Part shown: piece after piece, positions 1 through 6,981 of the stretch
How positions within the stretch are numbered: position 1 is the first letter of the stretch
Layout: every line of letters begins with the position of its first letter
Origin: Alphaproteobacteria bacterium
GTDB lineage: Bacteria; Pseudomonadota; Alphaproteobacteria; UBA828
Assembly: GCA_029937205.1 (NCBI GenBank)
Contig: JAPYQV010000039.1
Location: 1 to 12,400, forward strand
Length of the DNA: 12,400 nt
Direction: 5' to 3'
Notes under the pieces: generated by a model
The model's database searches: none
What the model was told of the DNA's origin: nothing
The model's input: the letters and a program-made list of their open reading frames with translations, nothing else
Translations under genes and position numbers: made by a program

Positions 1-1548
1 GTTTTCAACGGCGCCATTGCCTATACCCCGGATGGCTCCCCCATGGTCGGCCCGGCCTGGGGATTGGATAATTTCTGGCTCAATGAGGGGCACAGCTTCG
101 GCGTCACCGCGGCAGGCGGCGCCGGCTGGCAACTGGCCGAGTGGATCGTCGAGGGCGAACCCTCACTCGACATGATGGGCGTCGACCCGCGCCGTTTCGG
201 CCCTTACGCCTCGCGCGGTTATCTCAGAGCCAAGAACGAAGAAGCCTACGCAAATGTCTTTTCGATCCACTATCCGGACGAAGAGCGCGCCGCCGCCCGC
301 CCGCTCAAACGCAGCCCCTGTTACGAGCGCATGGAATCCCTCGGCGCGGTGTTTGGCGCGGTTTATGGCTGGGAGCGGCCCAACTGGTTCGCGCCACCCG
401 GCTATGCACTGAATGAGGCGCAGATTGCCAAACCCGACATACTGCTCAACGAGACCTGTGCGCCGCCTGACAGTGAAGGCCGCCGGCGCGAACGCTGGAG
501 CTTCCGCCGCTCAAATTATTTCGAGCATGTCGGCAATGAATGCCGCCATGTCCACGAGAAAGTTGGGCTTCTTGACATGTCGGCCTTCGCCAAGTTTGAA
601 GTGTCCGGCAGCGGCGCCGCTGCGTGGCTTGACGGGCTTTTGGCCAATCGCATCCCGAAGAATGTGGGGCGTATGTCGCTCTGCCACATGCTGACACCCC
701 TGGGCGGCGTGCGCTCGGAATTCACCGTCTATAAGATGGCGCCGGATCATTATTACCTCGTTTCGGCCGGTGCCTATGAGCGGCACGATTTTGACTATCT
801 GCAGAAATACTTGCCGGGCGATGGCACTGTTAACCTGCAAAAAGTGACGACCCAATATGGCGTCTTTGCTCTGGCCGGCCCTCATGTTCGCGATCTCATG
901 CAGGACGTGAGCGATGCTGATTTCTCAATCGCAAAATTTCCCTGGCTCTCCGGCCAATTCATCAATGTCGGTTACGCCCAGGCGCACGCTCTCAGGGTCA
1001 ATTTTGTCGGCGAATTGGGCTGGGAACTGCATCACCCTATTGAGATGCAAAATTACATTTTCGATTTGTTGATGTCGGCAGGAGAGAAATACGATCTCAA
1101 ACCATTCGGCATTCGCGCCATGGATTCGCTTCGCCTCGAAAAATCCTATCGTCTCATCCCGCGCGAGCTATCGATCGAATATTCAGCCTACGAATCCGGT
1201 CTCGATCGCTTTATCCGACAGGACAAGGCTGAATTCATCGGCCGTGACGCCGTGATCAAGCGGCAGGACAAGGCGGCGTGGAAGTTCGTCACGATGGAAG
1301 TGCACAGTGTTACGGATGCAGATGCACGCGGCTCCGAACCTATCCGCAAGAATGGCGAATTGGTTGGGCGCGCCACATCGGGCGGCTATGGCTGGCGTGT
1401 CGGAAAGAGCCTGGCGCTCGCCATGATCAAGCTAGAGATAGCGCAGATTGGCACCGCTCTAGACATTTCAATATTGGGTAAATCACACCAGGCAACCATC
1501 ATTTCCGAAGCGCCATTTGATCCTGGAAACGAGCGCCTAAAAGGCTAA
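1..1548 (+). CDS. FAD-dependent oxidoreductase with C-terminal GcvT domain (dimethylglycine/sarcosine dehydrogenase-like), 5' truncated
   Basis: The frame is open from base 1, so the gene starts outside the window; the ATG at 43 is internal. The 515 residues present begin in the last part of the FAD domain (TPDGSPMVGP, residues 9-18, then GFG-like SFGVTAAGGAG), followed by the FAO_M linker domain (about 50-130). A glycine-cleavage T-protein domain follows (about 164-385, with VGELGWELH from 336 and RLEKSYRL at 378-385) and a GcvT C-terminal barrel (about 400-500, GWRVGKSLALAMIK). This order is that of dimethylglycine and sarcosine dehydrogenases, which oxidise an N-methyl group and pass formaldehyde to tetrahydrofolate as methylene-THF. 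Family members are about 800-850 residues, so roughly 300 are missing. It converges on the corrinoid operon, which fits demethylation of glycine betaine or related amines. The exact substrate cannot be read from this fragment. Confidence 0.88.
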   Translation, partial: VFNGAIAYTPDGSPMVGPAWGLDNFWLNEGHSFGVTAAGGAGWQLAEWIVEGEPSLDMMGVDPRRFGPYASRGYLRAKNEEAYANVFSIHYPDEERAAARPLKRSPCYERMESLGAVFGAVYGWERPNWFAPPGYALNEAQIAKPDILLNETCAPPDSEGRRRERWSFRRSNYFEHVGNECRHVHEKVGLLDMSAFAKFEVSGSGAAAWLDGLLANRIPKNVGRMSLCHMLTPLGGVRSEFTVYKMAPDHYYLVSAGAYERHDFDYLQKYLPGDGTVNLQKVTTQYGVFALAGPHVRDLMQDVSDADFSIAKFPWLSGQFINVGYAQAHALRVNFVGELGWELHHPIEMQNYIFDLLMSAGEKYDLKPFGIRAMDSLRLEKSYRLIPRELSIEYSAYESGLDRFIRQDKAEFIGRDAVIKRQDKAAWKFVTMEVHSVTDADARGSEPIRKNGELVGRATSGGYGWRVGKSLALAMIKLEIAQIGTALDISILGKSHQATIISEAPFDPGNERLKG

Positions 1549-1556
1549 CGCACCGG

Positions 1557-3593
1557 CTACTTTGTTCTTCGTTTGCGCGCCCGGGAGCGCCGCTTCGAAT
1601 TAGAGTCCGGCGACTGGGCGGGCAATGTCACTTGTGCACGCAGGCGCGAAAAAGGCTCCACTTTGTTGGGAAATGCCATGGCATTTACAAAGTGCTCCTG
1701 GAAGCGCGCCTCCATCGCAGTTTCGACTTTGATCAACTTCTTAACTTCCTGTTGTATTTCTTGGCGGTATTTTTTGTTGAGCAAGGCCATACGCGCACCG
1801 GTACTCGCCGCATTGCCAATGCCGGAAACATTTTTGAGATCGCAATCCGGAATGAGCCCCAGCACCATGGCGTATTTCGGATCGATATAGCTGCCGAAAG
1901 CGCCTGCCAGCTTGATTTTCGCCACCTCATCAATACCGAGCTTGTCCATCAGCAGGCGCGCACCAGCATAAAGTGCGGCTTTGGCCAATTGCACGGCGCG
2001 CACATCCTTCTGTGATACGCTGATCTCAATGTCGCCGGCATGAAGGATGTAGCGAAAGGTTCGCTCGGTCGGAACGATTAGCTCGCTCGCGCCTTTGCCC
2101 GGCGCACCGATGACACCATCGGCCGATAAAATTCCGGTCAAATACATTTCCGCAATAGCTTCAACGATGCCCGAGCCGCAAATTCCGGTGATGCCGATCT
2201 TGCCGGCCTGCGCAGCGAATCCCGCTTCGTCAGACCACAGGTCAACGCCGATAATTTTGAATTTGGCCGCAAGGCTCTCAGGATCGATACGGACCCGCTC
2301 AATCGCGCCCGGCGCCGCGCGCTGGCCACAGGAGATTTCGGCGCCCTCGAATGCCGGCCCGGTCGGCGAGCTTGCCGCCAGTACCCGCTCCTTATTACCC
2401 AGAACAATTTCCGCGTTGGTGCCGATATCGACTAGCAGCGTTGTGGCATCGGCACCGTAGGGCCGTTCCGAAAGCGTTACCCCCGCAGCGTCGGCACCGA
2501 CATGCCCGGCAATACAAGGCAGTGTGTGAATGCGCGCATTTGCCGGCAAGTTGGCAACAATCCCGGCGGCCGGCTGAGTGAGAGCCGAGGAAACCGCCAG
2601 TGCAAACGGCGCACCGCCGAGCTCCGTTGGATCGATATCGAGAAAGAGGTGATGCATGATCGGGTTGCCGACGATCACCGCCTCAACGATATCGGCGGTT
2701 TGAATATTGGCATCCTCGGCCGCCTTGGCGATCAAACTGTCGATCGTGCCGCGCACGGCCGCCGTCAGATCAGGCTGGCTGCCGGGATTCATCTGGATAT
2801 AGGAGATGCGCGACATCAAATCTTCGCCGAAGCGAATTTGCGGATTTAGCGCTCCCGCGGTCGCGATGACACGGCCCGTCATGAGATCGCAGAGGTGGGC
2901 GGCAATGGTGGTCGAGCCGATATCAACGGTGACGCCGAAGATTGTCTCCTTCAGTTCCGGCCACAGACCGATGACGCAAGGAGCGCCGCCCTCTTCCTGG
3001 AATATAGCTGCGGTTACTCTCCAGTCGCCCTTTCGCATGACAGACTGAAGCAACGGCAGAATTACCGCATCCAACGTCAACGACGTGTATCCCCAGTCAT
3101 TTTCGAGGGCGGACAAAAGGCGGTCGGCATCGCCGCTTGGCGCTGAGATATCGGGCGGCGCCACTTCCACATAGCAAAGGTGTGTGACCAGATCCCGCTC
3201 AATCATGCGGCTTTCGGCACGCTTTCGCACCACTTGCCGGTTGGTCTGGGCATCGCTCGGGATCTCGATCACAAGATCGCCCTGGATGAATGCCGAGCAA
3301 CCCAACCGCCGGCCTTCGGCTAGGGGCTTTACCGCGCGGTAGCGGATTTCCAACTCACTCGTGGCGGTCAAATTATCGGGCGAACTGATTATGCCGTATT
3401 TGGCAAAATTACCCGCCTCGACGGTAACTTGGCAGCGACCGCACAAACCACGCCCACCGCACACCGATTCGAGATAAACACCAAGCTTCTGTGCCGCTTG
3501 CAGGACCGGCATGCCAAGCGGAAAATGCCCGCGCCGGCCCGATGGTTGAAAAACCACCAGCGCTTCGGTTTTTTCGCTCTCGTCTGCCACCAA
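1557..3593 (-). CDS. RACo-like reductive activator of corrinoid proteins ([2Fe-2S] + ASKHA/DUF4445)
   Basis: RACo proteins use ATP and a [2Fe-2S] cluster to reduce inactive Co(II) corrinoid to Co(I), so that corrinoid methyltransferases can restart. The N-terminal plant-type ferredoxin domain has C45, C51 and C54 (C-x5-C-x2-C, in VCGGRGLCGRCQ) plus C99. The ASKHA part starts near residue 218 with VTVDIGSTTIAAHL and contains LLVDIGTNAEIVLG (387-399), the glycine-rich ITGICGSGIVEAI (468-480) and KLAGAFGSYIDPKYA (561-575). The 678 residues are a usual length for the family. The first possible codon is TTG (3593) followed at once by GTG (3590). The GAGG at 3597-3600 lies only 3 bases from TTG but 6 from GTG, so GTG may be the true start. 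It is the last gene of the operon, 5 bases after the methyltransferase. The C-terminus carries an unusual basic tail (668-677). Confidence 0.92.
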   Translation of the reverse strand: MVADESEKTEALVVFQPSGRRGHFPLGMPVLQAAQKLGVYLESVCGGRGLCGRCQVTVEAGNFAKYGIISSPDNLTATSELEIRYRAVKPLAEGRRLGCSAFIQGDLVIEIPSDAQTNRQVVRKRAESRMIERDLVTHLCYVEVAPPDISAPSGDADRLLSALENDWGYTSLTLDAVILPLLQSVMRKGDWRVTAAIFQEEGGAPCVIGLWPELKETIFGVTVDIGSTTIAAHLCDLMTGRVIATAGALNPQIRFGEDLMSRISYIQMNPGSQPDLTAAVRGTIDSLIAKAAEDANIQTADIVEAVIVGNPIMHHLFLDIDPTELGGAPFALAVSSALTQPAAGIVANLPANARIHTLPCIAGHVGADAAGVTLSERPYGADATTLLVDIGTNAEIVLGNKERVLAASSPTGPAFEGAEISCGQRAAPGAIERVRIDPESLAAKFKIIGVDLWSDEAGFAAQAGKIGITGICGSGIVEAIAEMYLTGILSADGVIGAPGKGASELIVPTERTFRYILHAGDIEISVSQKDVRAVQLAKAALYAGARLLMDKLGIDEVAKIKLAGAFGSYIDPKYAMVLGLIPDCDLKNVSGIGNAASTGARMALLNKKYRQEIQQEVKKLIKVETAMEARFQEHFVNAMAFPNKVEPFSRLRAQVTLPAQSPDSNSKRRSRARKRRTK

Positions 3594-3598
3594 TTGCC

Positions 3599-4501
3599 TC
3601 AGGCATTTGTGCGGCGGCGGCGATTGGTTCGCCGCGCCCTGCCGCCTTGCACATCTTCGGTCGGCCGGTTCGCCCTGAGCCAGGCGGCGCAGTCAGGATC
3701 CGTGCCGTTCAGCATGTTTGCCGCCCGCACGCCATCCAATTCTTCTTTGTGCAATGGGTTCATGATCGCCGATGTCATGCCGGCCAGAGAGGCCATGGCG
3801 AGAAAGTGCCCGTTCAGTACGTGGCGGTGGGGCAAGCCGAATGAAATATTCGACGCGCCGCAGGTCGAGTTGACCTTGAGCTCATCCTTCAGCCGGCGCA
3901 ACAGTTCGAAGACCTGCCGGCCGGCATTGTTCAGCGCGCCGATCGGCATTACCAGCGGGTCGACGACGATGTCTTCGCTGGAAATCCCATAATCCGCCGC
4001 GCGCTCAACAATTTTCTTGGCGACTTCAAAGCGCACGTCCGGGTCCTCGGAAATCCCCGTTTCGTCATTGGAAATGGCGACCACGGCGGCGCCATATTTC
4101 TTCACCAACGGCAAGACGCGCTCAAGAGACTCGTCTTCGCCGGTAACCGAATTGACCAGCGGCTTGCCGCGATAAACCGCAAGCCCCGCTTCCAAAGCCT
4201 CGATGATCGAAGAATCGATGCTGAGCGGCACATCGACCACGCTTTGTACGAGTTCAATACACTCGGCGAGAATGCGCGGTTCATCGGCAAGCGGAATGCC
4301 CGCATTGACATCCAGCATGTGCGCGCCGGCCTGAACTTGGGCGAGCGCTTCGGCTGAAACGGTCGAATAATCGCCCGCCTTCATTTCGGCGGAGAGTTTC
4401 TTTCGCCCGGTCGGGTTGATGCGTTCTCCGATAATACAGAAAGGCTCATCGAAGCCGATGGCGACCTCCTTGTGTTCGGAGCTTAAAATTGTGCGAGTCA
4501 T
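3599..4501 (-). CDS. Pterin-binding (DHPS-like) methyltetrahydrofolate:corrinoid methyltransferase
   Basis: The protein is a single TIM-barrel pterin-binding domain of 300 residues, close to the length of AcsE/MeTr and MtgA-type enzymes. Visible family motifs are IIGERINPTG (23-32), DVNAG (64-68), SIDSS (94-98), NSVTGE (117-122), VDPLVMPIG (180-188) and CGASNISFGLP (214-224). N218 sits where MeTr has its catalytic-loop asparagine, and D64, D96 and D181 match pterin-ring contacts. GERIN with SNISFGL separates it from true dihydropteroate synthase. In this operon it would most likely move a methyl group from the corrinoid protein to tetrahydrofolate, although the reaction is reversible. ATG start at 4501, 24 bases after the DUF1638 gene, with only a weak Shine-Dalgarno sequence. 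The last 13 residues are mostly arginine, outside the barrel fold. Confidence 0.9.
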   Translation of the reverse strand: MTRTILSSEHKEVAIGFDEPFCIIGERINPTGRKKLSAEMKAGDYSTVSAEALAQVQAGAHMLDVNAGIPLADEPRILAECIELVQSVVDVPLSIDSSIIEALEAGLAVYRGKPLVNSVTGEDESLERVLPLVKKYGAAVVAISNDETGISEDPDVRFEVAKKIVERAADYGISSEDIVVDPLVMPIGALNNAGRQVFELLRRLKDELKVNSTCGASNISFGLPHRHVLNGHFLAMASLAGMTSAIMNPLHKEELDGVRAANMLNGTDPDCAAWLRANRPTEDVQGGRARRTNRRRRTNA

Positions 4502-4525
4502 TTAGGCGAGCTCTTCATAGTGGAT

Positions 4526-5131
4526 TTAAAGGGCGGCAACGAATTTCTGCAGATCGCCATACCCGGTTCGGCGCAATTCAAAATTCAAGTGCAGTTTTTC
4601 AGCTGCCCGACGCGCCTCGGCAAGTAAGTCCTCGTCGTCGCTTTGGGCGAGATAAACCAAGCGTGAATAGTGCTTGAAATATTGCTCTCGCAGCTCCGGG
4701 TGGCGATCAAGCCCCAATGATTTGTAAACCAATGTATCGAAATGGCGGGCGAGAAAATCCGTGAGATAAAAGGTTCCCAAATCACTTTCTTCGGTATCGG
4801 CGAAATCCTTCAATCCGGAATAAAATGCGTAGCAGTGCGGACCAGCAATACGCGCAATATTTTCCTCGGCAAGCACTCTGTCCAGCGCCCCACCTGTGCC
4901 GCAATCCGCATAGCCGACGACAATATGTTGATAGTGCGGGCGCGCTTCTCGAATGGCATCCTGAACCGCCGTGGCGATGCGCTCCGGGCGATTATGCAAT
5001 TCGGCCGGCAGGCACTGTAGCGACACATGGGATAATCCATTGGCCTCCGTGAGCGCGAGTATTTCGCGCGCCAAAGCGCCGCAGGCGATAATCAACACCG
5101 GGTCCGCAGAGATCTCCGGCGGCGCGCCCAT
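4526..5131 (-). CDS. DUF1638 family protein of the corrinoid methyltransferase operon
   Basis: I recognise the DUF1638 family, whose members often lie beside corrinoid methyltransferase genes in archaea and bacteria; no biochemical role is established to my knowledge. The 201-residue protein is cytosolic, with no signal peptide or membrane segment. Conserved-looking parts are IIACGAL (14-20), LQCLPAELHNRPERI (38-52), YADCGTGG (74-81), GPHCYAFYSG (97-106) and the FYLTDFLARHFD block (121-132). C17, C40, H46, C77, H99 and C100 could make a metal or corrinoid site, but that is inference. It starts one base after the corrinoid-protein stop (TGA-T-ATG), with no good Shine-Dalgarno sequence, so translation is probably coupled. 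The position between the corrinoid protein and the pterin methyltransferase argues for a direct part in methyl transfer, cofactor loading or corrinoid upkeep. Confidence 0.85.
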   Translation of the reverse strand: MGAPPEISADPVLIIACGALAREILALTEANGLSHVSLQCLPAELHNRPERIATAVQDAIREARPHYQHIVVGYADCGTGGALDRVLAEENIARIAGPHCYAFYSGLKDFADTEESDLGTFYLTDFLARHFDTLVYKSLGLDRHPELREQYFKHYSRLVYLAQSDDEDLLAEARRAAEKLHLNFELRRTGYGDLQKFVAAL

Positions 5132-5132
5132 A

Positions 5133-5840
5133 TCAAGAACTGAGTTGGCCGCGTTGATTGTGTTTGCGCGCCATCATCTCTTTGGCCACCTCCACCGTCA
5201 CGGCGGCATCCCGGCAATAAGCGTCGGCGCCGACCGCTTGGCCGAACTCCTCGCTGAGCGGCGCGCCACCCACGAGGACGAAATAATCGTCACGAATTCC
5301 TTTTTCCTTGAGCGTCTCAACCACCACTTTCATGTACGGCATGGTGGTGGTGAGCAGGGCCGACATGCCGAGGATGTCGGGCTTATGCTCCTCAATCGCT
5401 GCGAGATAATTTTCGACCGGATTGTTGACTCCGATATCGATCACTTCAAAGCCCGCTCCCTCCATCATCATGGAAACCAGGTTCTTGCCGATATCATGAA
5501 TGTCTCCTTTAACCGTGCCGATAACGATCTTGCCGACGGAAGGCGCACCGGTTTCCGCCAATAGAGGGCGCAAGATGGTCATGCCGCCCTTCATGGCGCC
5601 GGCCGAGAGCAGGACCTCCGGCACGAACAATATTCCATCGCGAAAATCGATGCCAACAATGCGCATGCCTTCCACCAAGGCCTCTGTTAAGACCTTGTAA
5701 GGTTCCCAGCCTCGCGCCAGCAGGATATTGACGCCTTCTTCGATCTCTTCCTTGAGGCCGTCATAAAGGTCGTCATGCATCTGGGCGACAAGCTCGCTAT
5801 TGTCGAGCGCTTGTAGATCGATATCGTCGGATTCAGTCAT
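5133..5840 (-). CDS. Corrinoid (B12-binding) methyl-carrier protein, MttC/MtbC/MtgC-like
   Basis: This is the cobalamin-carrying protein that accepts a methyl group from a substrate methyltransferase and hands it to the pterin enzyme. Residues about 15-95 form the helical B12-binding cap (VPEVLLSAGAMKGGM, 73-87). Residues about 103-225 form the Rossmann-like B12 domain with GDIHDIGKNLV (112-122), where H115 is the lower axial cobalt ligand. SALLTTTM (160-167) and GGAPLS (191-196) complete the DxHxxG-SxL-GG signature. The 235 residues are slightly longer than typical MttC-type proteins because of an acidic N-terminal extension. ATG at 5840 with GAAGGA just upstream, only about 2 bases away, a tight spacing. 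First gene of the leftward operon. Which substrate loads it is unknown, because no MttB-type methyltransferase lies in the window. Confidence 0.93.
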   Translation of the reverse strand: MTESDDIDLQALDNSELVAQMHDDLYDGLKEEIEEGVNILLARGWEPYKVLTEALVEGMRIVGIDFRDGILFVPEVLLSAGAMKGGMTILRPLLAETGAPSVGKIVIGTVKGDIHDIGKNLVSMMMEGAGFEVIDIGVNNPVENYLAAIEEHKPDILGMSALLTTTMPYMKVVVETLKEKGIRDDYFVLVGGAPLSEEFGQAVGADAYCRDAAVTVEVAKEMMARKHNQRGQLSS

Positions 5841-5911
5841 CGTCCTTCAGTATCGCATTCGAAGACAACGGGAACATGACCAAAACGACCAATTTGGGCA
5901 ACTGAGCGACA

Positions 5912-5930
5912 CGGATATATCCGCTTGCTC
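5912..5930. promoter_or_regulatory. Candidate operator: CGGATATATCCG palindrome upstream of the corrinoid operon
   Basis: A perfect 12-base palindrome (5912-5923) lies in the 92-base gap between the regulator stop and the corrinoid-protein start, about 72 bases upstream of that ATG. On the + strand TTGCTC follows it (5925-5930). The same pentamer pair (CGGAT/ATCCG) followed by TTGCTC occurs before the regulator gene. With no loop and no U-run it is unlike a terminator and more like a protein-binding site. Function is inferred. Confidence 0.35.
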
Positions 5931-5932
5931 TC

Positions 5933-6934
5933 CTAATTCCGGCGACCGGGTAAAAATAATTCGGCTTGGCTGCTGCGCTCATCCGTCGGCGTGTGGCCGA
6001 AGCATTTTCGGTAGCATTTGGTAAAATGTGATGTCGAGGAAAATCCGCTGGCCACTGCTATATCGAGCTTGGAACGGCTCGTTCGGCGCAACAGGTCACG
6101 CCCTTTGTCCAATCGAATGCGCAAATAATATTGCCCGGGCGATTGGTCAAAATGGCGGCGGAACAGTCTTTCCAACTGGCGTGTCGAGAGATGAACCGTC
6201 TCAGCCAATTGCCGGCAGCTCAACGGGTCTTCGATATGGCTTTCCATCACCTGAACGGCCTCAATCAGCTTGTCATTGGCGGTGCCGAGGCGGTAACGCA
6301 AATCGTGACGTTGGGCATTCTTTCCGGCCCTGATTTCCGGATGAAGCGAAACCTCTGCAACTTTGCGCGCCAGCGCCACGCCGCCCTGCTCGGCAATGAA
6401 GCGCAACATCATATCGAGCGCCGCCGTTCCGCCGGCACAGGTCCAGCGGGTGCGGTCGATTTCGTAGATATCCATGGTGATGTCGATATTGGGAAACTCC
6501 TCGCGAAACGACGGAATATTCTCCCAGTGAATGGTGCAGCGAAAGCCGTCGAGAAGGCCATATTTTGCCAAAACATAGGCGCCGGTGCAGACCGCGCCGA
6601 TGGTTCGCCCGTGCGCCACCAGATAGCGCAAACGCCGGCCCAGTTCCGGCCCCGCCGCCACCTGCTCGATATCCAATCCCGAGCAGACCAGCGTCAACGC
6701 GGCATCGCCGAGATCGCGCACGGCGCCGTCAACCTGGGTGACAACATGATTGCTCGCTTCTACCGCCTCGCCGTCGAGTGAGAAGCACGACCACTCGAAA
6801 AGCTGATTGCCGGATTCGCGATTGGCCAAACGAATGGGTTCGATCAACGATGAAAAAGCGATCATCGAATATTTTGGAAGCAATACGAACGCTAATTTTA
6901 ACGGCTCGTAAGGCGATTGACCTTCTTCCGTCAT
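5933..6934 (-). CDS. GlxA family transcriptional regulator (DJ-1/PfpI-like domain + AraC HTH), GbdR/CdhR-like
   Basis: The 333-residue protein has an N-terminal DJ-1/PfpI class-I-amidotransferase-like sensor domain (about 12-195). It includes GAVCTGAYVLAKYGLLDG (113-130), with C116 at the nucleophile-elbow position, and the IHWE (135-138) and WTCAGGTAALDMM (164-176) motifs. An AraC DNA-binding domain follows (about 220-318) with helices CRQLAETVHLSTRQLERLF (240-258) and DIAVASGFSSTSHFTKCYRK (291-310). Members such as GbdR and CdhR sense glycine betaine/dimethylglycine or carnitine and activate catabolic genes. Lying 92 bases upstream of the corrinoid operon on the same strand, with a dehydrogenase of the same chemistry nearby, it is the likely regulator of methylated-amine use here. 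The effector is not known from sequence. ATG at 6934, stop TAG. Confidence 0.9.
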   Translation of the reverse strand: MTEEGQSPYEPLKLAFVLLPKYSMIAFSSLIEPIRLANRESGNQLFEWSCFSLDGEAVEASNHVVTQVDGAVRDLGDAALTLVCSGLDIEQVAAGPELGRRLRYLVAHGRTIGAVCTGAYVLAKYGLLDGFRCTIHWENIPSFREEFPNIDITMDIYEIDRTRWTCAGGTAALDMMLRFIAEQGGVALARKVAEVSLHPEIRAGKNAQRHDLRYRLGTANDKLIEAVQVMESHIEDPLSCRQLAETVHLSTRQLERLFRRHFDQSPGQYYLRIRLDKGRDLLRRTSRSKLDIAVASGFSSTSHFTKCYRKCFGHTPTDERSSQAELFLPGRRN

Positions 6935-6940
6935 GTGCTG

Positions 6941-6959
6941 ATCCGTCGGATTATTGCTC
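6941..6959. promoter_or_regulatory. Candidate operator upstream of the GlxA-type regulator (ATCCG-T-CGGAT)
   Basis: A perfect inverted repeat with 5-base arms and a 1-base centre (6941-6951) lies 6 bases before the regulator ATG, followed by TTGCTC (6954-6959). It shares arms and the trailing hexamer with the palindrome before the corrinoid operon, suggesting autoregulation by the same protein. Short motifs like this can arise by chance. Confidence 0.28.
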
Positions 6960-6981
6960 CCGCTAGGTTAGGTGAAGCGCG

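Noticed and set aside
1535..1545. GCCT-AAA-AGGC hairpin at the end of the dehydrogenase-like gene as terminator
   Set aside because: The stem is only four pairs and lies inside the coding end with no following T-run.
3429..3992. Rightward 187-codon open frame across the RACo/methyltransferase junction
   Set aside because: It lies antisense to two strongly recognised genes and its product resembles no family; high GC gives such shadow frames.
3599..4501. Dihydropteroate synthase (folP) for the pterin-binding gene
   Set aside because: GERINPTG and CGASNISFGLP motifs and the corrinoid operon fit methyltetrahydrofolate:corrinoid methyltransferases rather than folate synthesis.
5885..5935. Pyrrolysine-type amber readthrough at the TAG ending the regulator
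   Set aside because: The AraC domain is complete at the stop, and no MttB/MtmB-like sequence continues beyond it.
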